64,000 nt of DNA, taken from NCBI RefSeq assembly GCF_024730785.1, contig NZ_CP102830.1:2914001-2978000 (forward strand), in the 5' to 3' direction. The notes under the pieces were generated by a model, which did no database searches, was not told the DNA's origin, and saw only the letters and a list, made by a program, of their open reading frames with translations. A program made the position numbers and the translations under genes. Shown piece by piece: positions 9,021 through 17,533 of this stretch. This stretch comes from Pseudomonas sp. LS44. GTDB lineage: Bacteria; Pseudomonadota; Gammaproteobacteria; Pseudomonadales; Pseudomonadaceae. Within the stretch, counting starts at the first letter, position 1. The number at the start of each line of letters is the position of its first letter.

Positions 9021-10159
9021 GCCTGTTCTCCCTCCGGCTGCTGGCTGGCCAGCAGATCGAGCAATGCCTGGCCCATGCGCTCACGGCGCCAGCCGCGCAG
9101 GGATTCCGGCAGCTGATAAGGGCCATTGGGGAAGCCGCTTTTGAGCAGCGCTTCAAGGGTTTTCTTGCGCAGCATCAGCTCGGGCGCCATATCCAATTGC
9201 TCGGCTTCGCGCTGGCCAATGGCGCGCAACTTCTTCAGCACCGCCGATGCTTCCAACGGCAGTGGCTCGGGCAACGGCTCGGGCCAATCCTCCGGCGGCG
9301 TGGCGGCCGCGTCGTTGATCAGCTTGAGCAGGAATTCGCCATCCTGGCGCACGGTACGCGGGTGCATATCTTCGATGCGCGCCAGGCTGACCAGGTTGTC
9401 GGGCTGCGTCCGAGCCAGCGGCCACAGCGAATTTTCCCGCAGGATGCGGTTGCGCGGCTGGTTGCGTGCCCGCGCCTCGCGCTCACGCCAGGCGCACAGT
9501 TCACGCAGCACGGCGAGCTGCGCGGGCTTGAGCCGCCAGGCCAGTTTGGCGTCGCGGTAGGCGTCTTCCGGAGCGGTGACGCGCAATTGGTTGGCGACCA
9601 GCTCGGCGCCGTCTTCCAGCACCCATTCGTACTTGTCGGCCGGCAGCTTGGCCTGCAGGTTCTGGTACACCTCGGCCAGATGCAGCACGTCTTCGGCGGC
9701 ATAGCTGATTTGCGTCTCCGACAGCGGGCGTTGCAGCCAGTCGGAGCGCGTCTCGCCCTTGGGCAACTCGATGCCCAGCAGCTCCTGCACCAGCCGCGAG
9801 TAGCCCATGGAGAAGCCCAGGTTGAGATAAGCAGCGGCGATTTGCGTGTCGAACAGCGGCACCGGCGAAGCGCCAGCCAGGCGTTGGAATACTTCCAGAT
9901 CCTCGCTGGTGGCATGCAGCACCTTGACCACCGCCGGGTTCTCCAGCAAAGCGGCGAAACTGCTCCAGTCGCCGATCAACAGCGGGTCGATCAGATGCGC
10001 CCGACTGCCATCGCCCACCTGCACCAGGCCGGCCAGCGGATAAAAAGTGTCGACCCGCACGAATTCGGTATCCAGCACCACATACGGCAGGCATTGCCAC
10101 TCGGCGCAGTGGCGCGCCAGGCTGGCGTCATCACGAATCCAGTTAATTTCGATAGCCAC
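9017..10159 (-). CDS. rnd: Ribonuclease D
   Basis: A 380-residue 3'-5' exoribonuclease for tRNA and stable-RNA 3' ends. Exo I is VVLDTEFVR near residue 27. Exo II includes [21 protein letters not shown] near 74-94, and exo III is [13 protein letters not shown] near 153-165 (a DEDDy Tyr). A central HRDC domain follows, with [16 protein letters not shown] near 220, then a second HRDC-like region. The start is GTG at 10159, set by GGGAG about six bases upstream. Confidence 0.93.
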   Translation of the reverse strand: MAIEINWIRDDASLARHCAEWQCLPYVVLDTEFVRVDTFYPLAGLVQVGDGSRAHLIDPLLIGDWSSFAALLENPAVVKVLHATSEDLEVFQRLAGASPVPLFDTQIAAAYLNLGFSMGYSRLVQELLGIELPKGETRSDWLQRPLSETQISYAAEDVLHLAEVYQNLQAKLPADKYEWVLEDGAELVANQLRVTAPEDAYRDAKLAWRLKPAQLAVLRELCAWREREARARNQPRNRILRENSLWPLARTQPDNLVSLARIEDMHPRTVRQDGEFLLKLINDAAATPPEDWPEPLPEPLPLEASAVLKKLRAIGQREAEQLDMAPELMLRKKTLEALLKSGFPNGPYQLPESLRGWRRERMGQALLDLLASQQPEGEQA

Positions 10160-10205
10160 GCGGCTCTCCCATACAGAATGCCGCGCAGTATATATCGCCC
10201 CCACC

Positions 10206-10364
10206 AGGGCCTGTTAACGCTACTGACACGGCGCGCCGGAGCCTGTTTTTTGCGCGGGAAATGGCCCGACTTGCCAAGGGAATGACCATTGCCTGCGTCC
10301 TGCGCTTAACCGGGGGTTATTTCTCGCTGCAACGCGGCTCGCGTCAGTAGCCTTAACAGGCCCT
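10206..10364. mobile_element. MITE-like element with 25-bp terminal inverted repeats
   Basis: The left end (10206-10230) begins AGGGCCTGTTAACGCTACTG and the right end (10340-10364), read in reverse, begins AGGGCCTGTTAAGGCTACTG. The arms agree at all but two positions over 25 bp. The 159-bp element fills most of the gap between rnd and the SMP-30-like gene and has no convincing reading frame. The structure is that of a non-autonomous element; a parent transposase is not seen here. Confidence 0.6.
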
Positions 10365-10447
10365 AACCGCGGCTATTCAGGCTTGTGGGCACTCCAGCCG
10401 CTGCCTATGCTGCCGCTGCCTCGAAAAAATCAGAATAAGGGAATGTC

Positions 10448-11509
10448 ATGAAAAAGCTTTTGGGCCTGATTGCCCTGTTGCTCGTCGCCGTGGCGGCTTA
10501 CCTCGCCGTCACCCCCAGCCCGATCGACCCGCTGGCCTGGGACGCGCCTCAAGCGCCGAGCATGACCGGCGTACTGGAACCCAACGACACCTTGATGAAG
10601 GCCGAGCTGCTCGCCAAGGGTCAGATCCATGGCCCGGAAGATACTGCGGTAGACGCTCAGGGTCGCGTGTATGCCGGCCTGCACGATGGTCGGATCGTGC
10701 GCATCAGCACCACTGGCGAGGTGCAAACCTTCGCCGACACGCAAGGCCGGCCGCTGGGCATGGACTTCGACGCGCAAGGCAATCTGATCGTCGCCGATGC
10801 GTTCAAAGGTCTGTTACGCATCGATCCGCAAGGCCAGATCAGCGTGCTCAGCCGCGAGGCCGACGGCGTGCCGTTCCGCTTTACCGACGACGTGGATATC
10901 GCCAGCGACGGGCGCATCTATTTCTCCGATGCCTCGGCCAAGTTCGAACAACCGGATTACCTGCTCGACCTGCTCGAAGCCCGCCCGCATGGCCGTCTGC
11001 TGCGCTTTGACCCGGCGACTGGCAAGACCGACGTGCTAATCAAGGATCTGTACTTCGCCAACGGCGTGGCGCTGTCGGCCCATGAGGATTTCGTCCTGGT
11101 CAACGAGACCTACCGCTACCGCATCACCCGCTACTGGCTCAAAGGCGACAAGGCTGGCACCCACGATGTGTTCATCGACAACCTGCCCGGCCTGCCAGAC
11201 AACCTGCAGGGCGACCGCGCCGGCACGTTCTGGGTAGCCCTGCCGTCGCCGCGCAAGACGGATGCCGATTTCCTCCATCAGCATCCATGGCTCAAGGCGC
11301 AGATCGCCAAGCTGCCGCGGGCGATGTGGCCGAAAGCCGCCCGTTATGGTCTGGTGATCGCCGTCAATGAAAACGGTCAGATCATTCGCAGCCTGCACGA
11401 CACCAGCGGCGAGCATCTGCGCATGGTCACTTCGGCCAAGCCGGTGGGCGACTACCTGTATATCGGCAGTCTGGAAAACGATCGCATTGGCAAGCTGAAG
11501 ATCCGCTGA
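10448..11509 (+). CDS. SMP-30/strictosidine synthase-like beta-propeller protein
   Basis: A 353-residue protein with an N-terminal membrane anchor or signal (residues 1-20, KKLLGLIALLLVAVAAYLAV). It then has repeated propeller blades: GPEDTAVDAQGRVYAGLHDG near residue 58, PLGMDFDAQGNLIVADA near 103, and FTDDVDIASDGRIYFSDAS near 143. The layout resembles the strictosidine-synthase/SMP-30 group of calcium-dependent lactonases such as adipocyte plasma membrane-associated protein. Lactonase activity is an inference from the fold. Confidence 0.75.
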   Translation: MKKLLGLIALLLVAVAAYLAVTPSPIDPLAWDAPQAPSMTGVLEPNDTLMKAELLAKGQIHGPEDTAVDAQGRVYAGLHDGRIVRISTTGEVQTFADTQGRPLGMDFDAQGNLIVADAFKGLLRIDPQGQISVLSREADGVPFRFTDDVDIASDGRIYFSDASAKFEQPDYLLDLLEARPHGRLLRFDPATGKTDVLIKDLYFANGVALSAHEDFVLVNETYRYRITRYWLKGDKAGTHDVFIDNLPGLPDNLQGDRAGTFWVALPSPRKTDADFLHQHPWLKAQIAKLPRAMWPKAARYGLVIAVNENGQIIRSLHDTSGEHLRMVTSAKPVGDYLYIGSLENDRIGKLKIR

Positions 11510-11515
11510 GGCTGT

Positions 11516-11539
11516 TGCTCGCGGCCCTGGCCGCGAGCA
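11516..11539 (+). terminator. Hairpin after the SMP-30-like gene
   Basis: A strong GC hairpin, TGCTCGCGGC/cctg/GCCGCGAGCA, seven bases after the stop codon. It has no clear U-tract, so an intrinsic terminator is only likely. Confidence 0.45.
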
Positions 11540-11547
11540 TTCCGATG

Positions 11548-11641
11548 GTTCCCACGCTCCAGCGTGGGAACCTGATCCGGGGACGCTCCGCGTCCCGCAG
11601 ACGCAGAGCGTCTGTAGCGGCATTCCCACGCAGAGCGTGGG
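11548..11641. repeat. Cluster of four short palindromes
   Basis: Four consecutive hairpins share the core ACGC-nnn-GCGT: 11548-11571 (GTTCCCACGCTCC arm), 11580-11596 (GGGACGC arm), 11600-11612 (GACGC arm) and 11625-11641 (CCCACGC arm). They fill the gap before sseA. I recall this palindrome type as dispersed in pseudomonad genomes. Confidence 0.65.
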
Positions 11642-11811
11642 GACGATCAACGATCAAATGTAGCCGTTAAGTGTTGCGCACTGCTTTTGTGGGTGGGTTA
11701 GCAGGCGAGGCCCGCGGGAATGTCGTAGTGGCCGCGCACGGGGATTGTTTCGTACGAAAAAATTCCGGGGCTATGATGCGCATTGATCCGAAAACGACAC
11801 TGGAGCTCTTC

Positions 11812-12666
11812 ATGCCACTCGCCCAATTGCTGACTGCAGAGCAGCTGGCCAGCCGCCTCGGACAACCCGACCTGGTCATTCTCGACTGCCGCTTCGCCCT
11901 CGACGATGTCGCCTACGGCCAGCGCAGTTACGCCGAAGGCCATATCCCCGGCGCGCACTTCGCCGATCTTGAGCAGGACTTGTCCGGGCCCATCGTCAAA
12001 GGCGTAACCGGGCGCCATCCGTTGCCCGAGCCGATCCGGCTGATCGAGCGCCTGCACAGCTGGGGAATCGATAACGCCAGCAGCGTGGTGCTGTATGACG
12101 ACGGTCCCGCCGCATTTGCCGCCCGCGCCTGGTGGCTGCTGGCCTGGCTGGGCAAGCGTGACGGGGTGTATTTGCTCGATGGAGGTCTGGCCGCCTGGCG
12201 CCAAGCCGGCCAGCCGATAACCGCAGAAGCGCCATCGCAACGCCAGGGCGATTTTCACGGGCAAGCCGACCACAGCATGGTGATCAGCGCCAGCCAGTTG
12301 CAGCAATGTCTGGATGACCCAGGCCTGACCCTGCTGGATGCGCGCGGATTGCCACGTTTTCGCGGCGAGATCGAACCCATCGATCCTGTCGCCGGGCATA
12401 TTCCCGGCGCTCGCTGCGCGCCGTTCACCGACAATCTGGGCAGCGACGGGCGCTTTCTGCCTGCGCAGGCCTTGCAGCAACGCTTCAACGAGCTGCTCGA
12501 AGACCAGCCAAAGCAAGACCTGGTGGCTTACTGCGGGTCCGGGGTGACGGCCTGTCACAACCTGTTTGCCCTGAGCCTGGCGGGCTTCCCGCTGGCGCCG
12601 CTGTACGCCGGCTCATGGAGCGAATGGATCACCGACCCGACGCGGCCGGTGGCAGTGGGCAACTGA
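11812..12666 (+). CDS. sseA: 3-mercaptopyruvate sulfurtransferase
   Basis: A 284-residue protein with two rhodanese domains. The N-terminal one is inactive (DLVILDCRFALDD near residue 18, GHIPGAHF near 43). The C-terminal one carries the active loop CGSGVTA near residue 242, the loop typical of mercaptopyruvate rather than thiosulfate sulfurtransferases. The start at 11812 (MPLAQLLT) has GGAG eight bases upstream; the longer frame begins inside the repeat-rich spacer. Confidence 0.9.
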   Translation: MPLAQLLTAEQLASRLGQPDLVILDCRFALDDVAYGQRSYAEGHIPGAHFADLEQDLSGPIVKGVTGRHPLPEPIRLIERLHSWGIDNASSVVLYDDGPAAFAARAWWLLAWLGKRDGVYLLDGGLAAWRQAGQPITAEAPSQRQGDFHGQADHSMVISASQLQQCLDDPGLTLLDARGLPRFRGEIEPIDPVAGHIPGARCAPFTDNLGSDGRFLPAQALQQRFNELLEDQPKQDLVAYCGSGVTACHNLFALSLAGFPLAPLYAGSWSEWITDPTRPVAVGN

Positions 12667-12675
12667 AGACGCTGC

Positions 12676-12899
12676 ATGAGTCAGTCGCGGTACCGCCCGG
12701 AGCACTGGCGTCCTGCCTGGTCGGCGGGTTACGCCTACGGCTAACCCACCCTACGAATCTGCAAACCCCGGAGGACGGCGGCTGGGCGGCACCGAATAGC
12801 CTGGGCTGGCTGCTTTGCGCAGCATTCTGGCTGGGACTTTACGGGCTTTTGGCACTCGGATTGGAACGCCTGATACAGCCGCTACGCCTTGATCCCTGA
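12676..12899 (+). pseudogene. Probable frameshifted small membrane protein
   Basis: An ATG at 12676 opens a frame (MSQSRYRPEHWRPAWS) that stops after 22 codons inside a repeat-like segment reading GCGGGTTACGCC...GGCTAACCCACC. Downstream, in another frame and without its own start, is a hydrophobic helix (LGWLLCAAFWLGLYGLLALGLE is split here by position: about 12804-12870) ending LIQPLRLDP at the stop 12897-12899. A single small gene broken by an inserted repeat is the simplest reading. The two parts could also be unrelated. Confidence 0.35.
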
Positions 12900-13100
12900 C
12901 CCAACTAGCTAGCACTGCCCGCTATATGGCTTATGCCTTAAATCTTCAATTGATTTAAAAACAGTCCTTTACAGCAGAAATGTCTCACTACACTTCAGCA
13001 TGAGCGGCTAACCCCGCTTCCGGTGGGGCCTTTCCGAGAACTAGCACAAAAAGCTGCCCATGCGCCCTGGCCTCACCGGCACCCTATTCGCAGAGGTTAT
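12900..13100. other. Intergenic spacer
   Basis: Contains an AT-rich dyad (TAAATC-ttcaatt-GATTTA near 12940-12958) and nothing that I can assign as a gene. Confidence 0.4.
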
Positions 13101-13580
13101 ATGGGTATCGCCGCCAGTGAGCTCCGCCAGCACGTCATCCGCCCTACCCTCCTCTACCTTGGCTGCCATTCAGCCAGTGCCGAAGTACTGCTGCTGGGTG
13201 TAGCGGCCAGCCAGTCGTCGCTGGGCAGTGCCTTGGACGACCACCATGGACATGGGCTGTATCGGATAGCCGACGTGCGCCACCAAATGCTCTGGGACAG
13301 GCATTTGGCGCTCGACCCCGAACTCGCCAGCCTGGTTCGCGGGCTAGCCAGCCAACATGCTTTTCTTGCCGCGCCGCATCTCGAGTTGACCGTCAACCTG
13401 CGTTACGCCACCGCCATTGCCTGGTTGTTGATAGCGGTCGAACAAACGCCCTTGCCGGCGGCCGACGATCTGGTCGGGCTTGCCGGGATCTGGTTGCGGG
13501 TGTTTCAGCCCGAAGGCCGGGTGCGGGATTTTCTGCATGCCTGGCGGCATTGCGTCGGTCATTTAAGTCATGCCGCCTGA
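13101..13580 (+). CDS. Conserved hypothetical protein (PA1289-like by position)
   Basis: A 159-residue protein beginning MGIAASELRQHVIRPTLLYLG, with AGAGG before the ATG. LLYLGCHSASAEVLLLGVAASQSSLG resembles a structural hydrolase-like lysozyme-type helix bundle near residues 17-42. The word DDHHGHGLYRIAD near 47-59, an acidic/His cluster, is conserved in appearance. It reads straight through to 13580 with normal codon use. In P. aeruginosa, from memory, an uncharacterised gene of similar size sits at this place next to the FadL-like porin. No function assigned. Confidence 0.65.
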   Translation: MGIAASELRQHVIRPTLLYLGCHSASAEVLLLGVAASQSSLGSALDDHHGHGLYRIADVRHQMLWDRHLALDPELASLVRGLASQHAFLAAPHLELTVNLRYATAIAWLLIAVEQTPLPAADDLVGLAGIWLRVFQPEGRVRDFLHAWRHCVGHLSHAA

Positions 13581-13741
13581 GCGATTTGAAGCTTCCCACC
13601 AAGATTCGACAAACGCGCAAATACGCTGCTAATGCCATCAATTTGCCCGCTTTTGTCCGACAATCGCACTCAAAAGCTCACTGGAAAGACACCTGCAATC
13701 CTGCTAGCTTTCGCGCCGCTTTTCTCTCCCTGGAGTTACCG

Positions 13742-15007
13742 ATGAAACAAGCCTGGTTCAAAACCACCCTTGCCCTGACCATAGGCGCGCTCTCTACCCA
13801 CAGCCTGGCAAGTGGCTATGCCATCAACGAACAAAGCGTCAGCAGCATGGGCACCTCCTTTGCTGGCCGCTCCTCTTCCGCCGAGGACGCCACCACCATC
13901 TTCGGCAACCCGGCCGGCATGTCACGCCTCAAGCGCGAACAAGTCAGCGCCGGTGCCGCGATGATCTATGCGAGAACCGATATCGACGATGCACGCGGAT
14001 CTTTCCGTGGCAGCAACGACGGCGACATGGTGCCGCTCGTCGCCGCGCCGATGGGCTATTACGTCAAGCCGATCGACGATAAGTGGACCTTTGGTATTGG
14101 CATGTATGTGCCGTTCGGGCTGGTCACCGACTACGAAAGCGGCTTTCAGGGCCGCTACTTTGGTGACCGTAGCGAAGTGCGGGTCATCACCGTGCAGCCG
14201 ACTATCAGCTACCGCTTCAACGATCAGTTGTCGGTAGGTTTCGGCCCGACCATCAACCGCGTCGACGGCGAGCTGACTTCCGCCGCCCTGAATCGGGCGA
14301 CGCTGGGCACCAATGACGGGAAGGTCAAGGTCAAGGGTGACGACACCGCGCTCGGCTACAACGTCGGCGTGCTCTATCAGATCACCGCGCAGACCCGCGC
14401 CGGCCTGACCTATCACTCGATGGTCGACTACAAATTGGAAGGCGACACCGAGATCAACGGCTCTGGCTTCGGCCCCTTCAACGGCAGCAAGTACGACGCC
14501 TCGCTGAAACTGAAGACCCCGGAGTCGGTGGATTTCTCGGTCACCCACGAGCTGAATGCCGACTGGACCCTCTATGCCGGCAGCACCTGGACTCGCTGGA
14601 GCCGCCTGGAAGCGATCGTGGTCGAGAACGAAGGCGTACCCGCTCTGCTGGCTTCGAGCCTGAGCCCAATCCGCGAAGACCAAAACTGGCATGACACCTG
14701 GGCCCACGCCATTGGTGTCGCCTACAAGCTGAACCCTCAGTGGACCCTGCGCACCGGTGTGTCGGTCGACCAGTCGCCGACCAACAACGAGGACCGCTCG
14801 CCGCGCATTCCGACCAACGACCGCAAGGCCATCAGCTTCGGCGCCGCCTGGAGCCCAAGCGACGAAGTCACGGTCGATGTGGCTTATTCCTATCTGCAAG
14901 AGGATGACGCCAAGATCAACGACGTGAGCGCGACTAAGGGTGCCTACAGCTCCACCTTCAAAAACAGCGCTCATGGTCTCGGTGCGCAGCTGACCTACCG
15001 CTTCTGA
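13742..15007 (+). CDS. FadL/TodX family outer-membrane hydrophobe transporter
   Basis: A 421-residue outer-membrane beta-barrel. A signal peptide (residues 1-22) ends at SLAS. The mature N-terminus GYAINEQSVSSMGTSFAG is the FadL hatch region, followed by ATTIFGNPAGMSRL, the NPAG hallmark. The C-terminus ends in aromatic Phe (GAQLTYRF), as expected for barrel assembly. The family takes up long-chain fatty acids and other hydrophobic molecules. GGAG lies eight bases before the ATG. Confidence 0.92.
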   Translation: MKQAWFKTTLALTIGALSTHSLASGYAINEQSVSSMGTSFAGRSSSAEDATTIFGNPAGMSRLKREQVSAGAAMIYARTDIDDARGSFRGSNDGDMVPLVAAPMGYYVKPIDDKWTFGIGMYVPFGLVTDYESGFQGRYFGDRSEVRVITVQPTISYRFNDQLSVGFGPTINRVDGELTSAALNRATLGTNDGKVKVKGDDTALGYNVGVLYQITAQTRAGLTYHSMVDYKLEGDTEINGSGFGPFNGSKYDASLKLKTPESVDFSVTHELNADWTLYAGSTWTRWSRLEAIVVENEGVPALLASSLSPIREDQNWHDTWAHAIGVAYKLNPQWTLRTGVSVDQSPTNNEDRSPRIPTNDRKAISFGAAWSPSDEVTVDVAYSYLQEDDAKINDVSATKGAYSSTFKNSAHGLGAQLTYRF

Positions 15008-15068
15008 TAAACAGTCTGGGCTACCTCGCGCGGCGCAAACATAATAAAAAGCCGCGTGAGATTGGCCC

Positions 15069-15290
15069 ATGGCCACCTTGCTGACTGCCCTTCCCGATCC
15101 GCTCGCGTTACTGCTGGTCGACGATCCCGTATCTTTCTCGACAGCCTGACCTTCGCCCTCGCGCCGCTTGCGAATCAACACCGCGCACAACGCCGCTGAA
15201 ATCGAAGCACGCCTCAAGCACGACGATTTCGACCTCACTCTTCTCGCGACCGACTGCACACGACCCAGGCTGGGTACAAACTCTCGCTGA
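15069..15290 (+). pseudogene. Decayed response-regulator receiver domain
   Basis: Three pieces of one receiver domain can be read only by switching frames. They are LLLVDDP near 15113-15130, FLDSLTFALAPL near 15136-15172, and RRLRINTAHNAAEIEAR with HDDFDLTLL near 15163-15244. The order (acidic pocket, first helix, second strand with helix, third strand) is that of a CheY-like fold, but the phosphoacceptor region is degenerate and no DNA-binding domain follows. Two frameshifts and an early stop make it non-functional. It marks the left edge of the accessory stretch. Confidence 0.55.
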
Positions 15291-15459
15291 TATCTTCCGC
15301 AGAGCTTTAGCAGCTATTGCGCTTGAAATTCACGAGCACACGCCAGATTTGGTCATTGATCGACCAACCTTTGGTGCTCAAAACGTTTTTACCCAGCCTC
15401 GACCCAAAGCGCATGCCTGGCACAGGGGCGGTGCGCAGTGAGTTGGAAGGGGCTGATGT
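15291..15459. other. Non-coding remainder of the gap
   Basis: No gene that I can support. It may be further decayed sequence from the same receiver-protein locus. Confidence 0.4.
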
Positions 15460-15924
15460 TTAGAGCCAACGTCGCACTTGCTCGCAGTATTGATAGAAGT
15501 CTGCGCCGAAGAGAGCACTGAGTGCCCGCTCTTCCGGGGCGATCTGAAAGTGGTTCATGTACAGAACGAAGCCCAGTACACCCAGCACTGCCGGCAGCCA
15601 GGCGAGGAACACCGCCCAGGCCAGCAGGACGGTGGCGAAACCCAGGTACATCGGGTTTCGCGTGTAGCGGTAGATGCCTGAGCTGACCAACGCAGAGGCC
15701 GTCTCCGGCTTCAATGGGTTGACCGTGGTGCGGGCGCGTCGGAAGGACAGTACGCCGGCCAGACAGACACTCACACCCACCAGCAGCACGGCCAGTGCAG
15801 CGCCAAGGCGCCACTCGATGGCCAGTTCCAGGTGACCTGGCAGCCGGTGGGCGACGAGCCACATCAACAGGCCGAACAGAGTGGCTACTAGGGGCGGCGG
15901 AATGCGGTTCTCTAGCCAGCGCAT
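15460..15924 (-). CDS. Isoprenylcysteine carboxyl methyltransferase-like membrane protein
   Basis: A 154-residue inner-membrane protein with about four helices. The SGIYRYTRNPMYLGF segment near residues 85-99, with RNPMY, is the hallmark of the ICMT/PEMT-type (NnrU-like) family. HFQIAPEERALSALFG near 125-140 carries the PEER motif, and FYQYCEQVRRWL forms the end, both in line with the SAM-binding C-terminus of the family. Bacteria lack prenylated CaaX proteins, so the substrate is unknown. It is the last gene of a dsbB-dsbA-ICMT operon; the gap to dsbA is only four bases. Confidence 0.8.
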   Translation of the reverse strand: MRWLENRIPPPLVATLFGLLMWLVAHRLPGHLELAIEWRLGAALAVLLVGVSVCLAGVLSFRRARTTVNPLKPETASALVSSGIYRYTRNPMYLGFATVLLAWAVFLAWLPAVLGVLGFVLYMNHFQIAPEERALSALFGADFYQYCEQVRRWL

Positions 15925-15928
15925 AGTG

Positions 15929-16582
15929 TCAGTTCCTGGTCTTGGCGAGTTCGCTACTGACCAGCGCGCGCAGCGGCTCTGGACCGAACTCGTCCAGTGG
16001 TCGGCCGTTGACGAAGAAGGTCGGGGTACCGCGAACACCCACGGTCTGGACATCCTGCATATCGGTCTTGAGTACGGCGTCGACTTCCGGCGAGTGCATA
16101 TCGGCACGTGCCTTGTCGACGTCCAGGCCAACCGAGGCGGCTGCTTCCCAGGCTTTGGCAGCCTTGGGGTCATCGTGCCAGCCCGGCTGAGCGGCGAGCA
16201 CTGCTTCCAGCACTTGCGGGAAGAGTTCCTGCTTGCGGGACGCCTCCAGCATCCGGGCAACTTCCTCTGAACCCTGGTGGAACAGCACATAGCGCACCAC
16301 TAGCCGCACATCACTAGGGTTCTCGGCGAGGATCTTTTTCACGATCGGGTAGAAGGCGCGGCAGGCCTCGCAGGACGGGTCGAAGAACTCAACAATGGTC
16401 ACCGGCGCCTGCGCCGGGCCGAACACTGGCGAATGGAAGCGCACTAGGGCGCTACTGCCTTGCGGGGTGGGCGCCGCCTGCTTCTGGGGCGGCGGGGTGG
16501 CACCCTGGTAGAAGAATGCAGCAGCGGCGAAGGCGGCCAGCAGCAGAGCGCTGATGACCAGTACCAAGGTACGGCGGTTCAT
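15929..16582 (-). CDS. DsbA-family thiol:disulfide oxidoreductase (membrane-anchored)
   Basis: A 217-residue protein with an N-terminal signal-anchor (residues 6-25), a Pro-rich linker and a thioredoxin-fold DSBA domain. The active site is Cys71-Glu-Ala-Cys74 in DPSCEACRAFYP, and the cis-Pro loop is GTPTFFVNG near residue 188. It would oxidise or isomerise periplasmic disulfides and be recharged by the DsbB-like protein encoded just upstream. Its ATG overlaps the dsbB stop by four bases. Confidence 0.87.
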   Translation of the reverse strand: MNRRTLVLVISALLLAAFAAAAFFYQGATPPPQKQAAPTPQGSSALVRFHSPVFGPAQAPVTIVEFFDPSCEACRAFYPIVKKILAENPSDVRLVVRYVLFHQGSEEVARMLEASRKQELFPQVLEAVLAAQPGWHDDPKAAKAWEAAASVGLDVDKARADMHSPEVDAVLKTDMQDVQTVGVRGTPTFFVNGRPLDEFGPEPLRALVSSELAKTRN

Positions 16583-17013
16583 TGGGTAGTTCTCCGACGG
16601 ATGATGATAAGCAGGATGGCGATCAGGACGAATACACCCAGCGCCACTAGTGGTAGCGGGATGCCTCCGAGGATGGTCATGTTGGCGTCCGAGCAGGACG
16701 GGCCGGTGGCACTGCAAGGCTGGATGCGCTGCGGAATCAGGCCGGCATACAGCAGGCTGTGAGCAAGGGCGAGCAATGCACCGATACCGGCAAGGGGCAG
16801 TGCGTAACGCCAGACGTCGAAGTCTGAGCGATAGCAGGCCACGGCCAGGATCACTGCCAGGGGGAACATAAAGGCGCGCTGGAACCAGCACAGTATGCAA
16901 GGCGCCTGCCCCATAACCTCGCCAATGAACAGCGCGGCCAGAGTCGAGAACAGCGCAAGCAGCCAGGCCAGGAGCAGCAGCCCCCAGGGACCGCCCGGAG
17001 CCTTGGTGGTCAT
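16579..17013 (-). CDS. DsbB-family disulfide bond formation protein
   Basis: A 144-residue inner-membrane quinone reductase-type protein with four predicted helices. The first periplasmic loop has Cys39-Ile-Leu-Cys42 (APCILCWFQR), and the second has Cys100 and Cys107 (QPCSATGPSCSD). These are the two redox pairs of DsbB, and WFQR is the quinone-site motif. It is the first gene of the module, divergent from the MerR gene, with a MerR-type promoter in between. Confidence 0.88.
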   Translation of the reverse strand: MTTKAPGGPWGLLLLAWLLALFSTLAALFIGEVMGQAPCILCWFQRAFMFPLAVILAVACYRSDFDVWRYALPLAGIGALLALAHSLLYAGLIPQRIQPCSATGPSCSDANMTILGGIPLPLVALGVFVLIAILLIIIRRRTTQ

Positions 17014-17089
17014 TAGGATTTCCTCACTAAGTGGTTGTTCTCACAGCAGCTGTCCATGATCAGCTCCTCGCTCATTCGATCTCGCCGTT

Positions 17090-17120
17090 AGAATGAGGGT
17101 TATAGCGACTATAAGGTCAA
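17090..17120 (-). promoter_or_regulatory. MerR-type promoter/operator for the dsb operon
   Basis: Read leftward, a -35 TTGACC (17115-17120) and a weak -10 CATTCT (17090-17095) are 19 bp apart, the long spacer typical of MerR-activated promoters. Inside the spacer is a perfect dyad TTATAG-nnn-CTATAA (17100-17114). It lies between the divergent dsbB and merR-like genes, so it is the probable binding site of that regulator. Confidence 0.65.
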
Positions 17121-17125
17121 GCCCC

Positions 17126-17533
17126 ATGAACGCGACAACTTTCACCGTGGGTAAACTGGCACGCGCCACTGATACTAAGGCGGTGACAATCCGTTACTAC
17201 GAGCAGCTCGGCCTGCTGCCGTCGGCGGCGCGCAATGCCTCCGGATACCGCCAGTACACGGAAGAAGAGCGTGATCGCCTGCTGTTCATTCGGCGCAGCC
17301 GCGCTTTGGGATTCAGCCTCGACGATATTCGTCAGCTACTGGGGTTTGCTGACCACCGGCAGGCGTCATGCGCTGCGGTGGATGCCAAGGTCGCGGAACA
17401 GCTGGATCAAGTCAGATTGCGTATCCGCGATCTGCAAGGCCTTGAGCAGGAGCTTCAACGCCTGCTGTCCTGCTGTCATGGGGGGATGATCGAGGAATGC
17501 CGGATCATCGAATCCCTGAGTCAACGGCGCTAA
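17126..17533 (+). CDS. MerR-family metal-type transcriptional regulator
   Basis: A 135-residue regulator with an N-terminal winged helix (FTVGKLARATDTKAVTIRYYEQLGLL), the second wing region (NASGYRQYTEEERDRLLFI) and a coiled-coil dimerisation helix. Cysteines at 82, 116, 117 and 125 (SCCHGGMIEEC) follow the spacing of the metal-binding sites in ZntR/CadR/PbrR-type sensors. A metal or thiol-stress signal is inferred. It is divergent from the dsb operon and likely controls it. Confidence 0.85.
   Translation: MNATTFTVGKLARATDTKAVTIRYYEQLGLLPSAARNASGYRQYTEEERDRLLFIRRSRALGFSLDDIRQLLGFADHRQASCAAVDAKVAEQLDQVRLRIRDLQGLEQELQRLLSCCHGGMIEECRIIESLSQRR

Noticed and set aside
13922..15259. A 445-codon open frame opposite the FadL-like gene
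   Set aside because: Antisense shadow without a start signal or recognisable domain.
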